From: Spirochaeta cellobiosiphila DSM 17781
Lineage (GTDB): Bacteria > Spirochaetota > Spirochaetia > DSM-17781
Assembly: GCF_000426705.1 (NCBI RefSeq)
Contig: NZ_AUFW01000007.1
Location: 62,001 to 126,000 of the forward strand
Direction of reading: 5' to 3'
Length of the DNA: 64,000 nucleotides
The notes under the pieces are model-generated. The model searched no databases and had not been told where the DNA came from. It saw only the letters and a program-made list of their open reading frames with translations. This document shows positions 17,076 through 27,593 of this stretch, in pieces (the stretch's first letter is position 1; each line of letters begins with the position of its first letter). The position numbers and the translations under genes were made by a program.

Positions 17076-18347
17076 TTATCTTAAACCTTCTACTTGTGCA
17101 GCAACTTCTTCTGCAGTTGCACCACCAGAAACAATTTTCTGCATACCTGCATTAAGTGCATCATTTGGAGCACCAGACAAGAATGCATCAATAACATCTG
17201 AAGTAGTTACACTAGTTGCAAAACGAACTTTTTCCTTAACGATATAAGGCATATCATCAGGAACGACATAGCCCTTAAGAATAGGAGCAACGATAGAACC
17301 AGTTCTTAATCTTTCAGTTACTTCAACTTCAGAATTGAAATAATTGATAAATTTCATGGCTGCTGCTCTAACTTTAGGATCTTCAGCACCTGATTTTGTT
17401 AAACCGTAACCAACCTGAATAGCCGCAGCAACAGAACCAGCTGCACCTTTTTCACCAGGTAATTTAGGCCATGGCATCATTTTAGTATTATTAGCAACTT
17501 CAGGATTTTCGATAGAACCAGCTACCCACTGTCCTTGTACCATGAAAAGAGCCTTTCCATTAGAGAAGTTAGATACGTTTGTACCATAATCAACTAAAAC
17601 TGATTTTTCAGTGATAACACCGTCATCAACCATTTTTCTCAAAAGAGCTAATGAATCTACAAATGGTTTTTCAGTAAACTTGTGTTGTCCTGCAGCAGCC
17701 TTAGACATCCATGCTGGATCTCCTGACATTCTAGCAATAAAAGTAGACATTACACATGAGTTCCATGCCCATCCATCAGCACCATCAATAGTGATGACAT
17801 CTAATCCTCTTTCTCTTGCAGCAGGAACCATAGCTACTAAATCTTCATAAGTTTTAGGAGCACTGAATCCTAATTCTTTGACTAGTTTTTCATTCATGAA
17901 TAAAACAGTACAAAGATTAGAAGTTCCTAATGGTACTTCATAGATTTCTCCATTAGGACCCATTTTAGGAATCAAGTTCATATCATACATTTCTTTATCA
18001 ATGTATGGTGTCATATCTATTTGCTGACTTGCTTCTTTCCAGGGAGCTCCCCATCTGGCATCTGCACCCATATAAGCAAGATCAGGAACATCACCAGAAG
18101 CAAGACGTGCTGTTACTTTTTGGTGATATGCTTCATCATAAAGTAATTCATAATCAATTTTGATTCCGGGATTCGCCTTTTCAAACGCATTTACAATTCT
18201 TACCCAGCTAACACCTTCAGAGTTAGAGTTGTCACCGTAAGCAAGAGCTTTAACAACAACTTGTCCACCTTTGCCTTCTGACTGACCTTCAGCAAATACC
18301 ATATTTGCTGCTAGGATTAAAGCCAAAATACCTAGTAGTTTTCTCAT
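17076..18347 (-). CDS. Sugar ABC transporter extracellular solute-binding protein (family 1)
   Basis: This 423-residue secreted protein begins with a Sec signal peptide (MRKLLGILALILAANMVFA) with probable cleavage after VFA and no lipobox cysteine. The mature part has family 1 features: an N-terminal lobe with FEKANPGIKIDYE, AYMGADARWG in the hinge region and PWPKLPGEKGAAG near residue 300. The start is set at 18347 because an AGGAGG site lies just upstream; a longer reading frame to 18407 would overlap the ROK gene and hide the signal peptide. It delivers sugar to the two permeases downstream. Confidence 0.9.
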   Translation of the reverse strand: MRKLLGILALILAANMVFAEGQSEGKGGQVVVKALAYGDNSNSEGVSWVRIVNAFEKANPGIKIDYELLYDEAYHQKVTARLASGDVPDLAYMGADARWGAPWKEASQQIDMTPYIDKEMYDMNLIPKMGPNGEIYEVPLGTSNLCTVLFMNEKLVKELGFSAPKTYEDLVAMVPAARERGLDVITIDGADGWAWNSCVMSTFIARMSGDPAWMSKAAAGQHKFTEKPFVDSLALLRKMVDDGVITEKSVLVDYGTNVSNFSNGKALFMVQGQWVAGSIENPEVANNTKMMPWPKLPGEKGAAGSVAAAIQVGYGLTKSGAEDPKVRAAAMKFINYFNSEVEVTERLRTGSIVAPILKGYVVPDDMPYIVKEKVRFATSVTTSDVIDAFLSGAPNDALNAGMQKIVSGGATAEEVAAQVEGLR

Positions 18348-18399
18348 ATTGAGATCCTCCTTTTTATTATAACCTTTCAACGAAAGGTACTTTCTACCT

Positions 18400-19554
18400 T
18401 TATACAAAACAGGAATAAAAGGGATATTCCTGAATCTTTTCCATTTCTCGCCCTTTATGACTACTTTGAAAAAACAAATTATCCACTACCATTCCAGCCG
18501 CACCATAGGCCACAGCCTGATTGCCTAAACTTGAGAAAGTAATCTCACAATTAACAGCATTGGAATAAGACCAGTTCGTCTTCAGTTCTTCGATGAATGT
18601 TTGATGAACAGACCCATTCCAATCAAAAAGGTCGCCCCCTAATACAACACGGCTGAGGTTCAATGTATTAACTAAAAAAGCTATATTCTTTGCTAACTCT
18701 CTAACGAATCGATCAAATATTTCCTTGTCATTTTGAACTTTTTTCATCTCATCCTTCGTTAATGTTAACTGTCCACTGGGATTGTTTTCCCAAAATACAG
18801 AACGGAATTCTCCAGCCATACTATTTGGACCACGATACAATTGTCCATTTAATACAATTCCTAACCCAACTGAGATACCAACAAGTCCTTTACGGATTTT
18901 AGGATCATGGAACTCAACCAGACAAAATGTAAAATCCTGTGGACAAGAGTCTTTATGGAAAACGCTTTCACCCCAGGCACCTGCATTGGAATCATTATCT
19001 ATAAAAATGGGAACTCGATGATTGGTACTAATCGTCTCTACTAAAGGAAAATCTTCCATGTTAAAAGGAATCGAAGCTATAACTGTTCCCGTTTCAGGAT
19101 TTACCAAACCTGATATTCCAATACCAATTCCCAATAATGGAGCACCCAGACTTTCCATCAAATCAAATATCTTTGTTTGATTTGAATTAAAAATGTCTAA
19201 AAAATTATCTCTTTGTATCGCAATATTATCTTGCCAAGTATCTATAATCTGACCATATAGATTGGTTACAACCACACGACAACAGTCCGGTTGGAACTCC
19301 ATCCCAGCTACATAACCATAATCTTTGTTCAACTCAAGATATATTGGTTTACGTCCACCTTGAGGACCAGTTTCTCCTTCTTCACGTTCTTGCAATATAC
19401 CTTGACCAATCAAGGCAGAAACTATTTTTGTCACAGTTGATTTGTTCAAATCCACTTGTCGTGATATCTCTATCCTACTGCTCATTCTGTTCATCCAAAC
19501 GGTTCTGAGTATCGATGCTGCATTCTGTAATTGGATATCTTTTATCTTTGCCAT
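18400..19554 (-). CDS. ROK-family transcriptional repressor (NagC/XylR type)
   Basis: This 384-residue protein has an N-terminal winged helix (residues 5-65; SRQVDLNKSTVTKIVSALIG is the recognition part) fused to a ROK sugar-kinase fold with GIGIGISGLVNPETG near 140 and IDNDSNAGAWGE near 180. The zinc-binding Cys cluster usual in ROK proteins is absent, and the equivalent region reads PNSMAGEFRSVFW, so it is probably a sugar sensor and not a kinase. It is the first gene of the sugar module. A palindrome starts 7 nt upstream of its ATG, which suggests autoregulation. Confidence 0.9.
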   Translation of the reverse strand: MAKIKDIQLQNAASILRTVWMNRMSSRIEISRQVDLNKSTVTKIVSALIGQGILQEREEGETGPQGGRKPIYLELNKDYGYVAGMEFQPDCCRVVVTNLYGQIIDTWQDNIAIQRDNFLDIFNSNQTKIFDLMESLGAPLLGIGIGISGLVNPETGTVIASIPFNMEDFPLVETISTNHRVPIFIDNDSNAGAWGESVFHKDSCPQDFTFCLVEFHDPKIRKGLVGISVGLGIVLNGQLYRGPNSMAGEFRSVFWENNPSGQLTLTKDEMKKVQNDKEIFDRFVRELAKNIAFLVNTLNLSRVVLGGDLFDWNGSVHQTFIEELKTNWSYSNAVNCEITFSSLGNQAVAYGAAGMVVDNLFFQSSHKGREMEKIQEYPFYSCFV

Positions 19555-19560
19555 AATTCG

Positions 19561-19590
19561 TTTAGTTAGTTTTTAAAACAACTAACTAAA
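19561..19590 (-). promoter_or_regulatory. Palindromic operator for the ROK repressor
   Basis: An 11-bp perfect inverted repeat, TTTAGTTAGTT and AACTAACTAAA, is separated by 8 nt. It begins 7 nt upstream of the ROK start codon. TTAGTT...AACTAA half-sites are characteristic of XylR/NagC-type ROK operators, so self-repression and control of the sugar operon is the natural reading. Binding has not been shown. Confidence 0.75.
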
Positions 19591-19668
19591 CCATCGTAAG
19601 ACCAACCTACCGAGCTGTCAAGAAAAACTTTTTAACTTTTTAAACTAATTTATCTATACCAGTATCAA

Positions 19669-19702
19669 TAAAAAAAGCCTGAATCATAAGACTCAGGCTT
19701 TT
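19669..19702 (-). terminator. Terminator between topA and the ROK gene (distal)
   Basis: A 10-bp stem (AAAAGCCTGA / TCAGGCTTTT) has a 10-nt loop and, read leftwards, runs into a further T tract. It is the second of two strong terminators behind topA and shields the ROK promoter. Confidence 0.8.
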
Positions 19703-19711
19703 CGTAAGGAT

Positions 19712-19751
19712 AAAAAAAAAGAAGAGCACAGTGCCGTACGCGCTCCTCTTT
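19712..19751 (-). terminator. Terminator after topA (proximal)
   Basis: Read leftwards, a 12-bp stem with two G-U pairs (AAAGAGGAGCGC with GTGCTCTTCTTT) runs directly into nine T. It lies about 65 nt after the topA stop. A third hairpin without T run (TTATCCG / CGGATAA, 19761-19782) lies between it and the gene. Confidence 0.82.
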
Positions 19752-19816
19752 ACTCCTTTGTTATCCGACCCTAAACGGATAAGAATATTCTCTCATCACT
19801 TCTTTAGGGTGTCAAC

Positions 19817-22171
19817 TTATTTTTCTGTACCCTCTTCATTTTCTGTACCATCCTTGGGTAAGGGCTTTGCATTACGGCATTTAGGATAATTGCTGCACCC
19901 AAGAAAAGGACCACGTCTCGACATACGAACAACCATAGGGGAACCACATTTTTCACAGGTCTGTTCCTCAACCTTTGGCAACTCTATAACATTACCATTC
20001 TTATCCATTGGTAGGGTAAAGCTACATTCAGGATAACCAGTACATGCCAGGAACATCCCTCTTCGCCCAGTTTTAACAGCCATGGGCTTACCGCATTTAT
20101 CACAAGTACGTTCTATGTGAGGCAATTCGACAATATTACCATCTTTGTCCAAACTCAAAGTCGTCTTACACTCAGGATACCCGGAACAAGCCAGAAAGGA
20201 TCCATACCGAGAACTTTTTTTAAGCATAGGCTTACCACAAGTAGGACAATCGACTTTAAGTTCTTCTTCCTGACCATCTTCATCACCTTCACCAGGCATG
20301 GGAAGAAGACCTTTACATTCAGGATAATTACTACAACCTAAAAAGGCACCTTTCTTACTATAGCGAACAACTAAGGAAGAACCACAGAGAGGACATTTCT
20401 CATCACCGTCCCACTCTCTTCCTTTTAGGGATTCTACTTTATCCATCGCGACATCAAGCTCTTCGAGGAATTCCTCATAGAATTCTTTTATAACATTGAC
20501 CCATTCTGTATTTCCCGATTCAATGTTATCGAGTTTTCCTTCCATATCTGCGGTAAAGCTTTTATTCATAATGTCACTGAAACCAGCCTCTAACATGTCC
20601 GTAACAGCCATACCAAGTTCGGAAGCATGGAAAGCCCGTTTTTCAAGCCAAACATAGCCCCTATCCTTTATGGTTGCAATAATAGGAGCATAGGTGGAAG
20701 GACGTCCAATGCCTTCTTTCTCTAATGCCCTAACAAGACTAGCCTCTGAATATCTAGCAGGTGGTTTTGTAAAATGTTGCGTAGTGCTTAATTCATCCAG
20801 ATCTACTTTGTCATTTTGACCTAAAGGAGGAAGAATTTGATCTTTAATATCATCTTCTTTTTTTGGTTCTTCAGGCTGCAATACGGTATGCCCCCGGAAA
20901 ACAACCCGTCGTCCTTTGGCCTCCAAAATACCATCAGCTGCTTCAATCTTAGCTGTTGTAATCATGGAACGGGAAGGGGCCATCTGACTGGCCAAAAATC
21001 GTTTCCAGATTAAATCATATAATTTGAATTGATCTGCACTTAGAAAGGGCTTCACCTTTTCCGGAGTTTGATCAATATAAGTGGGCCGTATAGCTTCGTG
21101 AGCATCCTGGGCATTTTTCTTAGTTGTATACTGGGGGGCCTTTTCCGGAAGATACTCTTTATCATAATTCTGAGTAATAAAATCTCTTGCTTGATCAATG
21201 GCTTCAGGATCAATTCGTGTTGAGTCAGTTCGCATATAGGTTATTAATCCCACAGGACCCCCATCTAACTCAATTCCTTCATATAAAGTCTGGGCAACAC
21301 GCATAGTCTTGGAAGTCCCAAATCTTAATTGACTGGAAGCAGCCTGCTGTAGAGTAGACGTTATAAAAGGAGGACTAGGTCTTCCAGAATTCTCTTTCTC
21401 CTCTACAGAGATAACAACATAATCGGCTTTCTTTAGAGCTTCTTCAACGGCACGAGCCATTTCTTCAGTCTTAGCATATTCTCCACCAAGAACAAACTTA
21501 GTGTCTTTCCAATTTACCAATTGGGCCTTGAAGCTCTGCCCCTCTTTATTGAGATCTGCAATAATTTTCCAATATTCTTCTGGAACAAAGGCCTGAATCT
21601 CACGTTCTTTCTCGACAACCATCTTCACAGCGACCGATTGAACACGTCCAGCACTTAAACCAGTACATACTTTTTTCCAAAGAAAAGGAGACAATTGAAA
21701 CCCAACCAATCTATCCAGAACCCGTCGGCCTTGTTGAGCATCCACTAAGTTTTGATCGATTTTCCGTGGGTTCTCAATAGCTGTCTGAACGGCTTTCTTT
21801 GTTACAGCCTGGTAAGTTATACGAGATACATTTTCATCAGAAGCACCTATGACTTCTTTCAAATGCCAGGCAATAGCTTCTCCCTCACGGTCAGGGTCAG
21901 GAGCCAGATAAATATGTGAAGCCTTAGAAGCGGCTGTCTTTAATTCCTCAATAACTTTCTCTTTTCCAGAGATAACAATGTAGTCAGGATCAAAATTACC
22001 TTTAACATTGATCCCAAATTTATATCCTCCACGGCCCTTTTTGGACAGATCTCTGATGTGACCGACGGAAGCTTTTACATCAAATCCTGAGCCTAAAAAC
22101 TTCTTGATTGTTTTAGCTTTTGCCGGACTTTCAACTATGAGCAGGTTTTTTCCTGTACTCTTTTTGGCCAT
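19817..22171 (-). CDS. topA: DNA topoisomerase I
   Basis: This 784-residue type IA topoisomerase has a Toprim domain with LLIVESPAKAKTIKKFLG at residues 9-26 and the PDPDREGEAIAWHL metal-binding motif near 91. The active-site Tyr is in GLITYMRTDST near 308. Four C-terminal Cys4 zinc ribbons (each CxxCG ... GCSNYPEC-like) occupy about residues 590-775. It relaxes negative supercoils by single-strand passage. It is monocistronic: two terminators follow, and the gap to recD upstream is 147 nt. Confidence 0.97.
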   Translation of the reverse strand: MAKKSTGKNLLIVESPAKAKTIKKFLGSGFDVKASVGHIRDLSKKGRGGYKFGINVKGNFDPDYIVISGKEKVIEELKTAASKASHIYLAPDPDREGEAIAWHLKEVIGASDENVSRITYQAVTKKAVQTAIENPRKIDQNLVDAQQGRRVLDRLVGFQLSPFLWKKVCTGLSAGRVQSVAVKMVVEKEREIQAFVPEEYWKIIADLNKEGQSFKAQLVNWKDTKFVLGGEYAKTEEMARAVEEALKKADYVVISVEEKENSGRPSPPFITSTLQQAASSQLRFGTSKTMRVAQTLYEGIELDGGPVGLITYMRTDSTRIDPEAIDQARDFITQNYDKEYLPEKAPQYTTKKNAQDAHEAIRPTYIDQTPEKVKPFLSADQFKLYDLIWKRFLASQMAPSRSMITTAKIEAADGILEAKGRRVVFRGHTVLQPEEPKKEDDIKDQILPPLGQNDKVDLDELSTTQHFTKPPARYSEASLVRALEKEGIGRPSTYAPIIATIKDRGYVWLEKRAFHASELGMAVTDMLEAGFSDIMNKSFTADMEGKLDNIESGNTEWVNVIKEFYEEFLEELDVAMDKVESLKGREWDGDEKCPLCGSSLVVRYSKKGAFLGCSNYPECKGLLPMPGEGDEDGQEEELKVDCPTCGKPMLKKSSRYGSFLACSGYPECKTTLSLDKDGNIVELPHIERTCDKCGKPMAVKTGRRGMFLACTGYPECSFTLPMDKNGNVIELPKVEEQTCEKCGSPMVVRMSRRGPFLGCSNYPKCRNAKPLPKDGTENEEGTEK

Positions 22172-22318
22172 AGAAGTTCTCCTAATTCTTTGTCTTTGTT
22201 CCTATGTTATATATTCAAGGAGTATATCAAAAGCTCCTGAAAGGCAAATTTTTTCTTAATCTATAGGGGTTTTTATATTTTTTTCAAGACCCTAGCGTCA
22301 TAACAACCTATAAACAAA

Positions 22319-23977
22319 CTATATTCCTAATAATTGTTCCTTTAATCCACTTTGTCGGTGCATTTTCTTTGATATCACCTTTTCTAGCAGTTCATCATCT
22401 GCGATAAGGTATAATTTGTTTCTTGCCCTCGTCACACCTGTATAGAACAATTCTTTTGTCATTAAGCGTTCAGATCTACTTGTCATGATCATTAATACTT
22501 CATCCGCCTCAGAGCCTTGACTCTTATGAATCGTCGTAGCAAAAGCCGGCTCCCAGGAAGGAAGACGTCCGGGGCTGTAAAAATTATACCCATGAGCTTG
22601 AGGAAAAAAGGCAAAGATCGATCCACCAAAGGACAGTAAAGCCCCCCTATCCCCGTTATATAATCCAAGACTATAATCATTCTTGTTGATCATAATAGGT
22701 AACCCTGCAGATAAGACAGAATCCAGACCACAACGAAGTCTAACCCTATCATTGACTTGATCAACGCCCCAATAAGATCCATATTCAGGAGACAGTATCC
22801 AACCATGGTTCAATAAAGAGAAGAAGTCATCAATGTTCTGTTGCTCCCTTTTCCAATCACGAATGTCACAAGAGAATGTTCCCTTATATTTCAGTTGATT
22901 CCAGGACCACCTGTGTAACACTTCTTCAAAGAAGGGATTCTCCTGATTATCCTTTGATTGCTGTACTTCCTCATGATCTTTTATCGTTTGTTTTAGGGCA
23001 TCAAAATCATCCCGAACAATACAGCTGGCCACCTTCGACAAAGCAGAGTTAGCTCTCAAGGACTTGTCTAGTGTGACCATACAGGAACTATGGTGTTCCC
23101 TTAGATATTCCAGAATATCACCATAAAAATCTCCTCCTTCAACAGAGGGTAATTGGTCTCTGTCCCCCACAAGTAACAATTGGGACTTCTCTGGCATAGC
23201 CTCTAATATCCTACGCATCATCACAAAATCGAGCATAGATGCTTCATCAATAATAAGGAGATCTAATTTGAAGGGATTCTTCTTATTGCGGGTGGGCCTT
23301 CCTTTCTGGGAAAACCCCAACAACTTATGAACAGTAGAAGCTGTGTCCATAATAACATCCAGCCAAGGCGTCTTATCTAATTGATGAGAGATACTCTCTA
23401 CCATTCTTTTGGCGCCACGTCCGGTTGGAGCCGCTAACTGAATAACCGCCTTAGGAAAAGCTTTATTATAATTAAGCAGCACAGAAGAAAGGACAGTGGT
23501 TTTTCCCGTTCCAGGGCCACCAGTGATGATGGACAAACCATGTTCTAAAGGAAGAGTAGCCGCTTTTAACTGATTTTCTGTTAAACGAATACCATGGGGA
23601 GATAAAAGAGCATGATCAAGACTAATATAGCTTTGGGACAAATAGTTCCCAATATACTGGGCTAACTCCTGTTCTATCACAAACTGATTATAAAAATAGA
23701 TACAGTTGTTTTTATAAATGAATGGGCTGCGAGCTTTGGGGTCTGAACTGAAGTTCCTGTCATCAGCAATTAATTCCAACACATCATCTTTATCTAATGT
23801 GATGGTGTCATTAATTCCTATTGTCTTTAGATCCTCAAGAAAACTATCCAGGTTCATACATATGTGACCAGCTAACACCAGTTCCATCACTATACACACT
23901 AACAATGATTTATCTTTGTCTTCTGGATACCACTGATGGCCCATGGCTAAGCTTAGATACTCCCAATCCCTATCCAT
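22319..23977 (-). CDS. recD: Exodeoxyribonuclease V subunit RecD (SF1B 5'-3' helicase)
   Basis: This 552-residue helicase has Walker A ITGGPGTGKTTVLSS near residue 150, DEAS motif II in LLIIDEASMLDF, motif III LLLVGDRDQLPSVEGG and the C-terminal motif VI region VTRARNKLYLIA. With RecB and RecC it forms the helicase-nuclease that resects double-strand ends and degrades foreign linear DNA. It overlaps recB by 8 nt and is the last gene of ank-recC-recB-recD. Position next to RecB and RecC, plus length, separates it from the longer RecD2. Confidence 0.92.
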   Translation of the reverse strand: MDRDWEYLSLAMGHQWYPEDKDKSLLVCIVMELVLAGHICMNLDSFLEDLKTIGINDTITLDKDDVLELIADDRNFSSDPKARSPFIYKNNCIYFYNQFVIEQELAQYIGNYLSQSYISLDHALLSPHGIRLTENQLKAATLPLEHGLSIITGGPGTGKTTVLSSVLLNYNKAFPKAVIQLAAPTGRGAKRMVESISHQLDKTPWLDVIMDTASTVHKLLGFSQKGRPTRNKKNPFKLDLLIIDEASMLDFVMMRRILEAMPEKSQLLLVGDRDQLPSVEGGDFYGDILEYLREHHSSCMVTLDKSLRANSALSKVASCIVRDDFDALKQTIKDHEEVQQSKDNQENPFFEEVLHRWSWNQLKYKGTFSCDIRDWKREQQNIDDFFSLLNHGWILSPEYGSYWGVDQVNDRVRLRCGLDSVLSAGLPIMINKNDYSLGLYNGDRGALLSFGGSIFAFFPQAHGYNFYSPGRLPSWEPAFATTIHKSQGSEADEVLMIMTSRSERLMTKELFYTGVTRARNKLYLIADDELLEKVISKKMHRQSGLKEQLLGI

Positions 23978-26900
23978 GACTCTTAACTCCTAGTACTGAT
24001 TTGGGATCAAAGGCCTGAAGCTCAGTGAGACTAAGCTCATGATGATAGATTCCATACCCCTGTTTTTCCATTCCCCTTAAAAAGAGATAGTACACACCAC
24101 CAAAGGTTACATCAGGATGCCACTCAAGATATTGGGCTATCGCTGAATAATACAAATAGTACTGAAGATTGTAATGATGATGAAGCATACCATCCTCGAC
24201 ATGAGCATCATCATAATAACTCACATCATTACCAAGATAATTCGTTTTCCAATCCAATATATATAGTTGATTTTTATAGATAAAGAGAACATCGATAAAA
24301 CCTTTGATATAACCTTTATGAACTTCCCACCTATCATCCAGGATAAGGCTACCCTGTTGTTCCACTTTAAATAAAAACTCGATTTCACATTTTATATCTT
24401 GTGTATCTAAATGGGATAAAAAGATATCCCCCTGCTTATTCGGCAGAGGAAAATTCAATGTGTTATAAATCATCTGACCAAATATAACGAATAAATCATC
24501 ATCCATATCATGAAAAACCTTACACCATTGCTGGCACCACTCCTGACCTGTAGGGGAAGACCAGAATTCTTCAAAAGAAGAATAACCGGAAAAGGATGAA
24601 AAATCGGTATTTTCTAATACGTGGTGAACAAAATCTCCAAACTCAGGACCTTTGGGCAATACCCCAAACCCCTGGGGTTCATCAGGAACCTCTGTAATAA
24701 CTTCTAAATAATTATCTGATACATCACTAACATTATGATAGTCACTAACCAGTCCGGAAAAACTTGATATCCAAGTCCTGCTTCTCTGTATAGATTCAGA
24801 AGCCGTAAAGATTCGAGGCCCCTTCCTCTTCTCAGATTTCTGATGCCCCCTATACTCAGCAGGTCCCAGGTCATCCAATGTAATGACTTCAAAAACTTCA
24901 GAATGGGTTATGAAAAGTTCTCTTATTGATTCTGTAATAATCGAGTTAAGCCCCTTCATGTATTGCTTCTTGGTCTTATACTCATTAGTAGTAAAGATTC
25001 TATTATTTGTATTAAGAGTTGTTGTTAAAGGCATCGCACTGGGGAATCCTATCTGCTTTAAAAAGACACGAACATCGGACCAACATTGAGAAGCCCATAG
25101 ATTGGTTAGGTAGTTTAAGGATCCGTTATCTACAAAGGGAATATACAAACGAGACACAGGTCGTGTAAAAGCTACATAATAAAGACGTTTCCGTTCTTCC
25201 CAATCTTCATTATTAAAGAAGGTTTTTTGTTCATGGTCATAACAAAAATCACAAACCTTTCCCTGTTCGCCATTATAGATAATATAATCATGAGAATCAC
25301 CTGAAGCAGGCCCTGTCTTATATCCTCCATGGAAGAAAACAATGGGATATTCCAATCCCTTACTAGCATGCATAGTAACGATTTGGGTAGCATGCTGATC
25401 CTGATCAAGACGTACTGAGTTCTCAGATTTTTCTTTTTGTATCTGGCCTAGCAAATAACGATGTAAATCCTCTATCGGAGCTAGGGATTTATTCTGCCTT
25501 TCCATAAGAATCTCTATAATATGTTGAGAATCTGTAATGTGTCGTTCCCCTCCCACGACTGCCAATTGCCTTTTTAAATAATCGAAGTGGCTACAGATAA
25601 GGTTAAAAATAGAAAACAATCCCTTAGTCTGCACATTCTGTTGATGGTCATAGAATAGACTGACTATTTTTTCCATTCCTCCAGAATCAAGTCCCTCCTG
25701 AATATCCCCCATATTGTATCCACAAAAAGGTGTTAACAGGGCCTTCTTAATAGAACCCATATGACTGGGCTGACATATCCCTTCCAATAGATCAAGTAAG
25801 TCTAAAGCCGCCTGACTTTGAAATAAATCCTGGCCGCCCCCAACGACCGAAGGAACTCCTAATTGGGTTAATTGATTTTGCACCAATACACCTTCAGAAT
25901 GGGTCTCTACCAGAATAGCAATGTCTCCAGGTGAGATCCTCCTGGGAACGTCTCCCTGTATCAACTTATGATGATTAAGTAGACTAATCACTTCCTGACA
26001 GATGGCTAAACGTATTTGTTTTGTTAGCTGCTCCTTTGTTAGAGGATTATCTTCTTCGTTTGATATATGAAGAATACCTACTCCCTGTGATTTGCCTTCA
26101 ATATAAGCATGACCTGAGTTAGCTTTTTTGACAGGTAAAAAAGGAATAGGGTCTCCCGAACCAGTATGAATATCAAATATATTCTGGAATAATAAATTCA
26201 CCCCATCGATCACTCGAGAGTAGGAGCGATAATTCGTATCAAGGATAAAGCGCTTTTGTACAGATTTTGTGGCCCTAAAATAAACATCTAAATCTGCGCC
26301 ACGAAATCCATAAATGGATTGTTTAGGATCACCAATGATAATCTTATTATGTCCCTGATGAGAAAAAATAGAATCAAATATAGCCCATTGTCTTTGATCC
26401 GTATCCTGGAACTCATCAATTAAGCAAACCTTGTATTTCTTCCTTAACTTATTAACAAGAGGAGCTGACTCCTGGCCTAAAAGCACTTGAAAAACTTTCT
26501 CAATCAAATCGTCATAATCGTAGATTCCTTGCAAAGCTTTTTTATCTCTTAATATCTTGAGAAGTTTCTGATTATGACGGGAGTAGAACTTCACAGCTCT
26601 ATAATATTTACTTAGCACTTTGCCCCTATAGAGACTATACAAAAGAGTGAGCCCATCTTCTAATTTATCTATAAGAAGAAAAACAGCTTCCACATCAGAA
26701 GTGATATCCCCTAAGGCGATACTCCAGTTCGATAAAGTGTCCTCCCTCTGTTGAGAGCATAACAACAATAAGTATTTGGCGAGGTTTTCCTTATCATCTG
26801 ATGTTCGCTTCTGTAATAAAAGAGTCTCTAAAGTTTCGAAGGATTCCAATGCTTTCATTTCTTTGGCAATAAACTGAAGAGTCTTAAAAGGAACCCCATT

Positions 26901-27593
26901 CTTTTTTAACTTTATATCCTGAGCCCATTCGACAAGAATACTTGATTTCTTACACACTTCATTCCAAGTCTGAAAAAACGAACCTTGATTTTGATCGATC
27001 TGTTCTACAAGAGAATCAAAGGTTTCTATATCCCTAAGAGTAGGACGTAAGCTGATTCCCTTTTCAAATCCCACTTTTAATTGAAGGAAGCGGGTCAAAC
27101 CATCAACCATACCATCGAAATCAGAAAAGAGTTCGCGAAAAGCTTTATAATCCTGGAGATCCTCATCTAACCGACTAAGGTAATCAAGGATCACTTCCCT
27201 ATAGATGTCATCAGAATTATCAACTTCAAACTCAAAGGGAGAAGAGGTTTCAAGGGTAAAAGTCTTGAGGATATAACTGCAAAATCCATGAATTGTATAA
27301 ATCGAGCTCTTATCGAAAGCCTTTACACTTTCTGATAAACGGAGCTTTTTTCTGTCATCCTCTTCTGATAGAGACCAATCTTTCAACAGACTCCTAATTC
27401 TCGTTTTCATCTCTTTAGCCGCTTTATCTGTGAATGTTACAACAAGAATGCTTTCTATACTTATACCTTCATCCCGTATAAGACGACCTACAATTCTTTC
27501 CAGACTATAGGTCTTCCCCGTTCCTGCAGAAGCTTCCAATGATAGATCACTTAATAAAGGAATATTGCCATTAATATCGAGGGCTTCCATCAT
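23970..27593 (-). CDS. recB: Exodeoxyribonuclease V subunit RecB (UvrD-type helicase and nuclease)
   Basis: This 1207-residue protein has an N-terminal SF1A helicase with Walker A LEASAGTGKTYSLERI near residue 18, LIDEFQDTDQRQW near 393 and a motif VI YVAFTRPVSRLYIP near 805. The C-terminal PD-(D/E)XK nuclease has GFIDVLF and ILDWKTN near residue 1140. It tracks 3'-5' on DNA ends and cuts the strands. The start overlaps the recC stop by 4 nt. Two ATGs are adjacent, and either may be used. Confidence 0.95.
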   Translation of the reverse strand: MMEALDINGNIPLLSDLSLEASAGTGKTYSLERIVGRLIRDEGISIESILVVTFTDKAAKEMKTRIRSLLKDWSLSEEDDRKKLRLSESVKAFDKSSIYTIHGFCSYILKTFTLETSSPFEFEVDNSDDIYREVILDYLSRLDEDLQDYKAFRELFSDFDGMVDGLTRFLQLKVGFEKGISLRPTLRDIETFDSLVEQIDQNQGSFFQTWNEVCKKSSILVEWAQDIKLKKNGVPFKTLQFIAKEMKALESFETLETLLLQKRTSDDKENLAKYLLLLCSQQREDTLSNWSIALGDITSDVEAVFLLIDKLEDGLTLLYSLYRGKVLSKYYRAVKFYSRHNQKLLKILRDKKALQGIYDYDDLIEKVFQVLLGQESAPLVNKLRKKYKVCLIDEFQDTDQRQWAIFDSIFSHQGHNKIIIGDPKQSIYGFRGADLDVYFRATKSVQKRFILDTNYRSYSRVIDGVNLLFQNIFDIHTGSGDPIPFLPVKKANSGHAYIEGKSQGVGILHISNEEDNPLTKEQLTKQIRLAICQEVISLLNHHKLIQGDVPRRISPGDIAILVETHSEGVLVQNQLTQLGVPSVVGGGQDLFQSQAALDLLDLLEGICQPSHMGSIKKALLTPFCGYNMGDIQEGLDSGGMEKIVSLFYDHQQNVQTKGLFSIFNLICSHFDYLKRQLAVVGGERHITDSQHIIEILMERQNKSLAPIEDLHRYLLGQIQKEKSENSVRLDQDQHATQIVTMHASKGLEYPIVFFHGGYKTGPASGDSHDYIIYNGEQGKVCDFCYDHEQKTFFNNEDWEERKRLYYVAFTRPVSRLYIPFVDNGSLNYLTNLWASQCWSDVRVFLKQIGFPSAMPLTTTLNTNNRIFTTNEYKTKKQYMKGLNSIITESIRELFITHSEVFEVITLDDLGPAEYRGHQKSEKRKGPRIFTASESIQRSRTWISSFSGLVSDYHNVSDVSDNYLEVITEVPDEPQGFGVLPKGPEFGDFVHHVLENTDFSSFSGYSSFEEFWSSPTGQEWCQQWCKVFHDMDDDLFVIFGQMIYNTLNFPLPNKQGDIFLSHLDTQDIKCEIEFLFKVEQQGSLILDDRWEVHKGYIKGFIDVLFIYKNQLYILDWKTNYLGNDVSYYDDAHVEDGMLHHHYNLQYYLYYSAIAQYLEWHPDVTFGGVYYLFLRGMEKQGYGIYHHELSLTELQAFDPKSVLGVKSHG

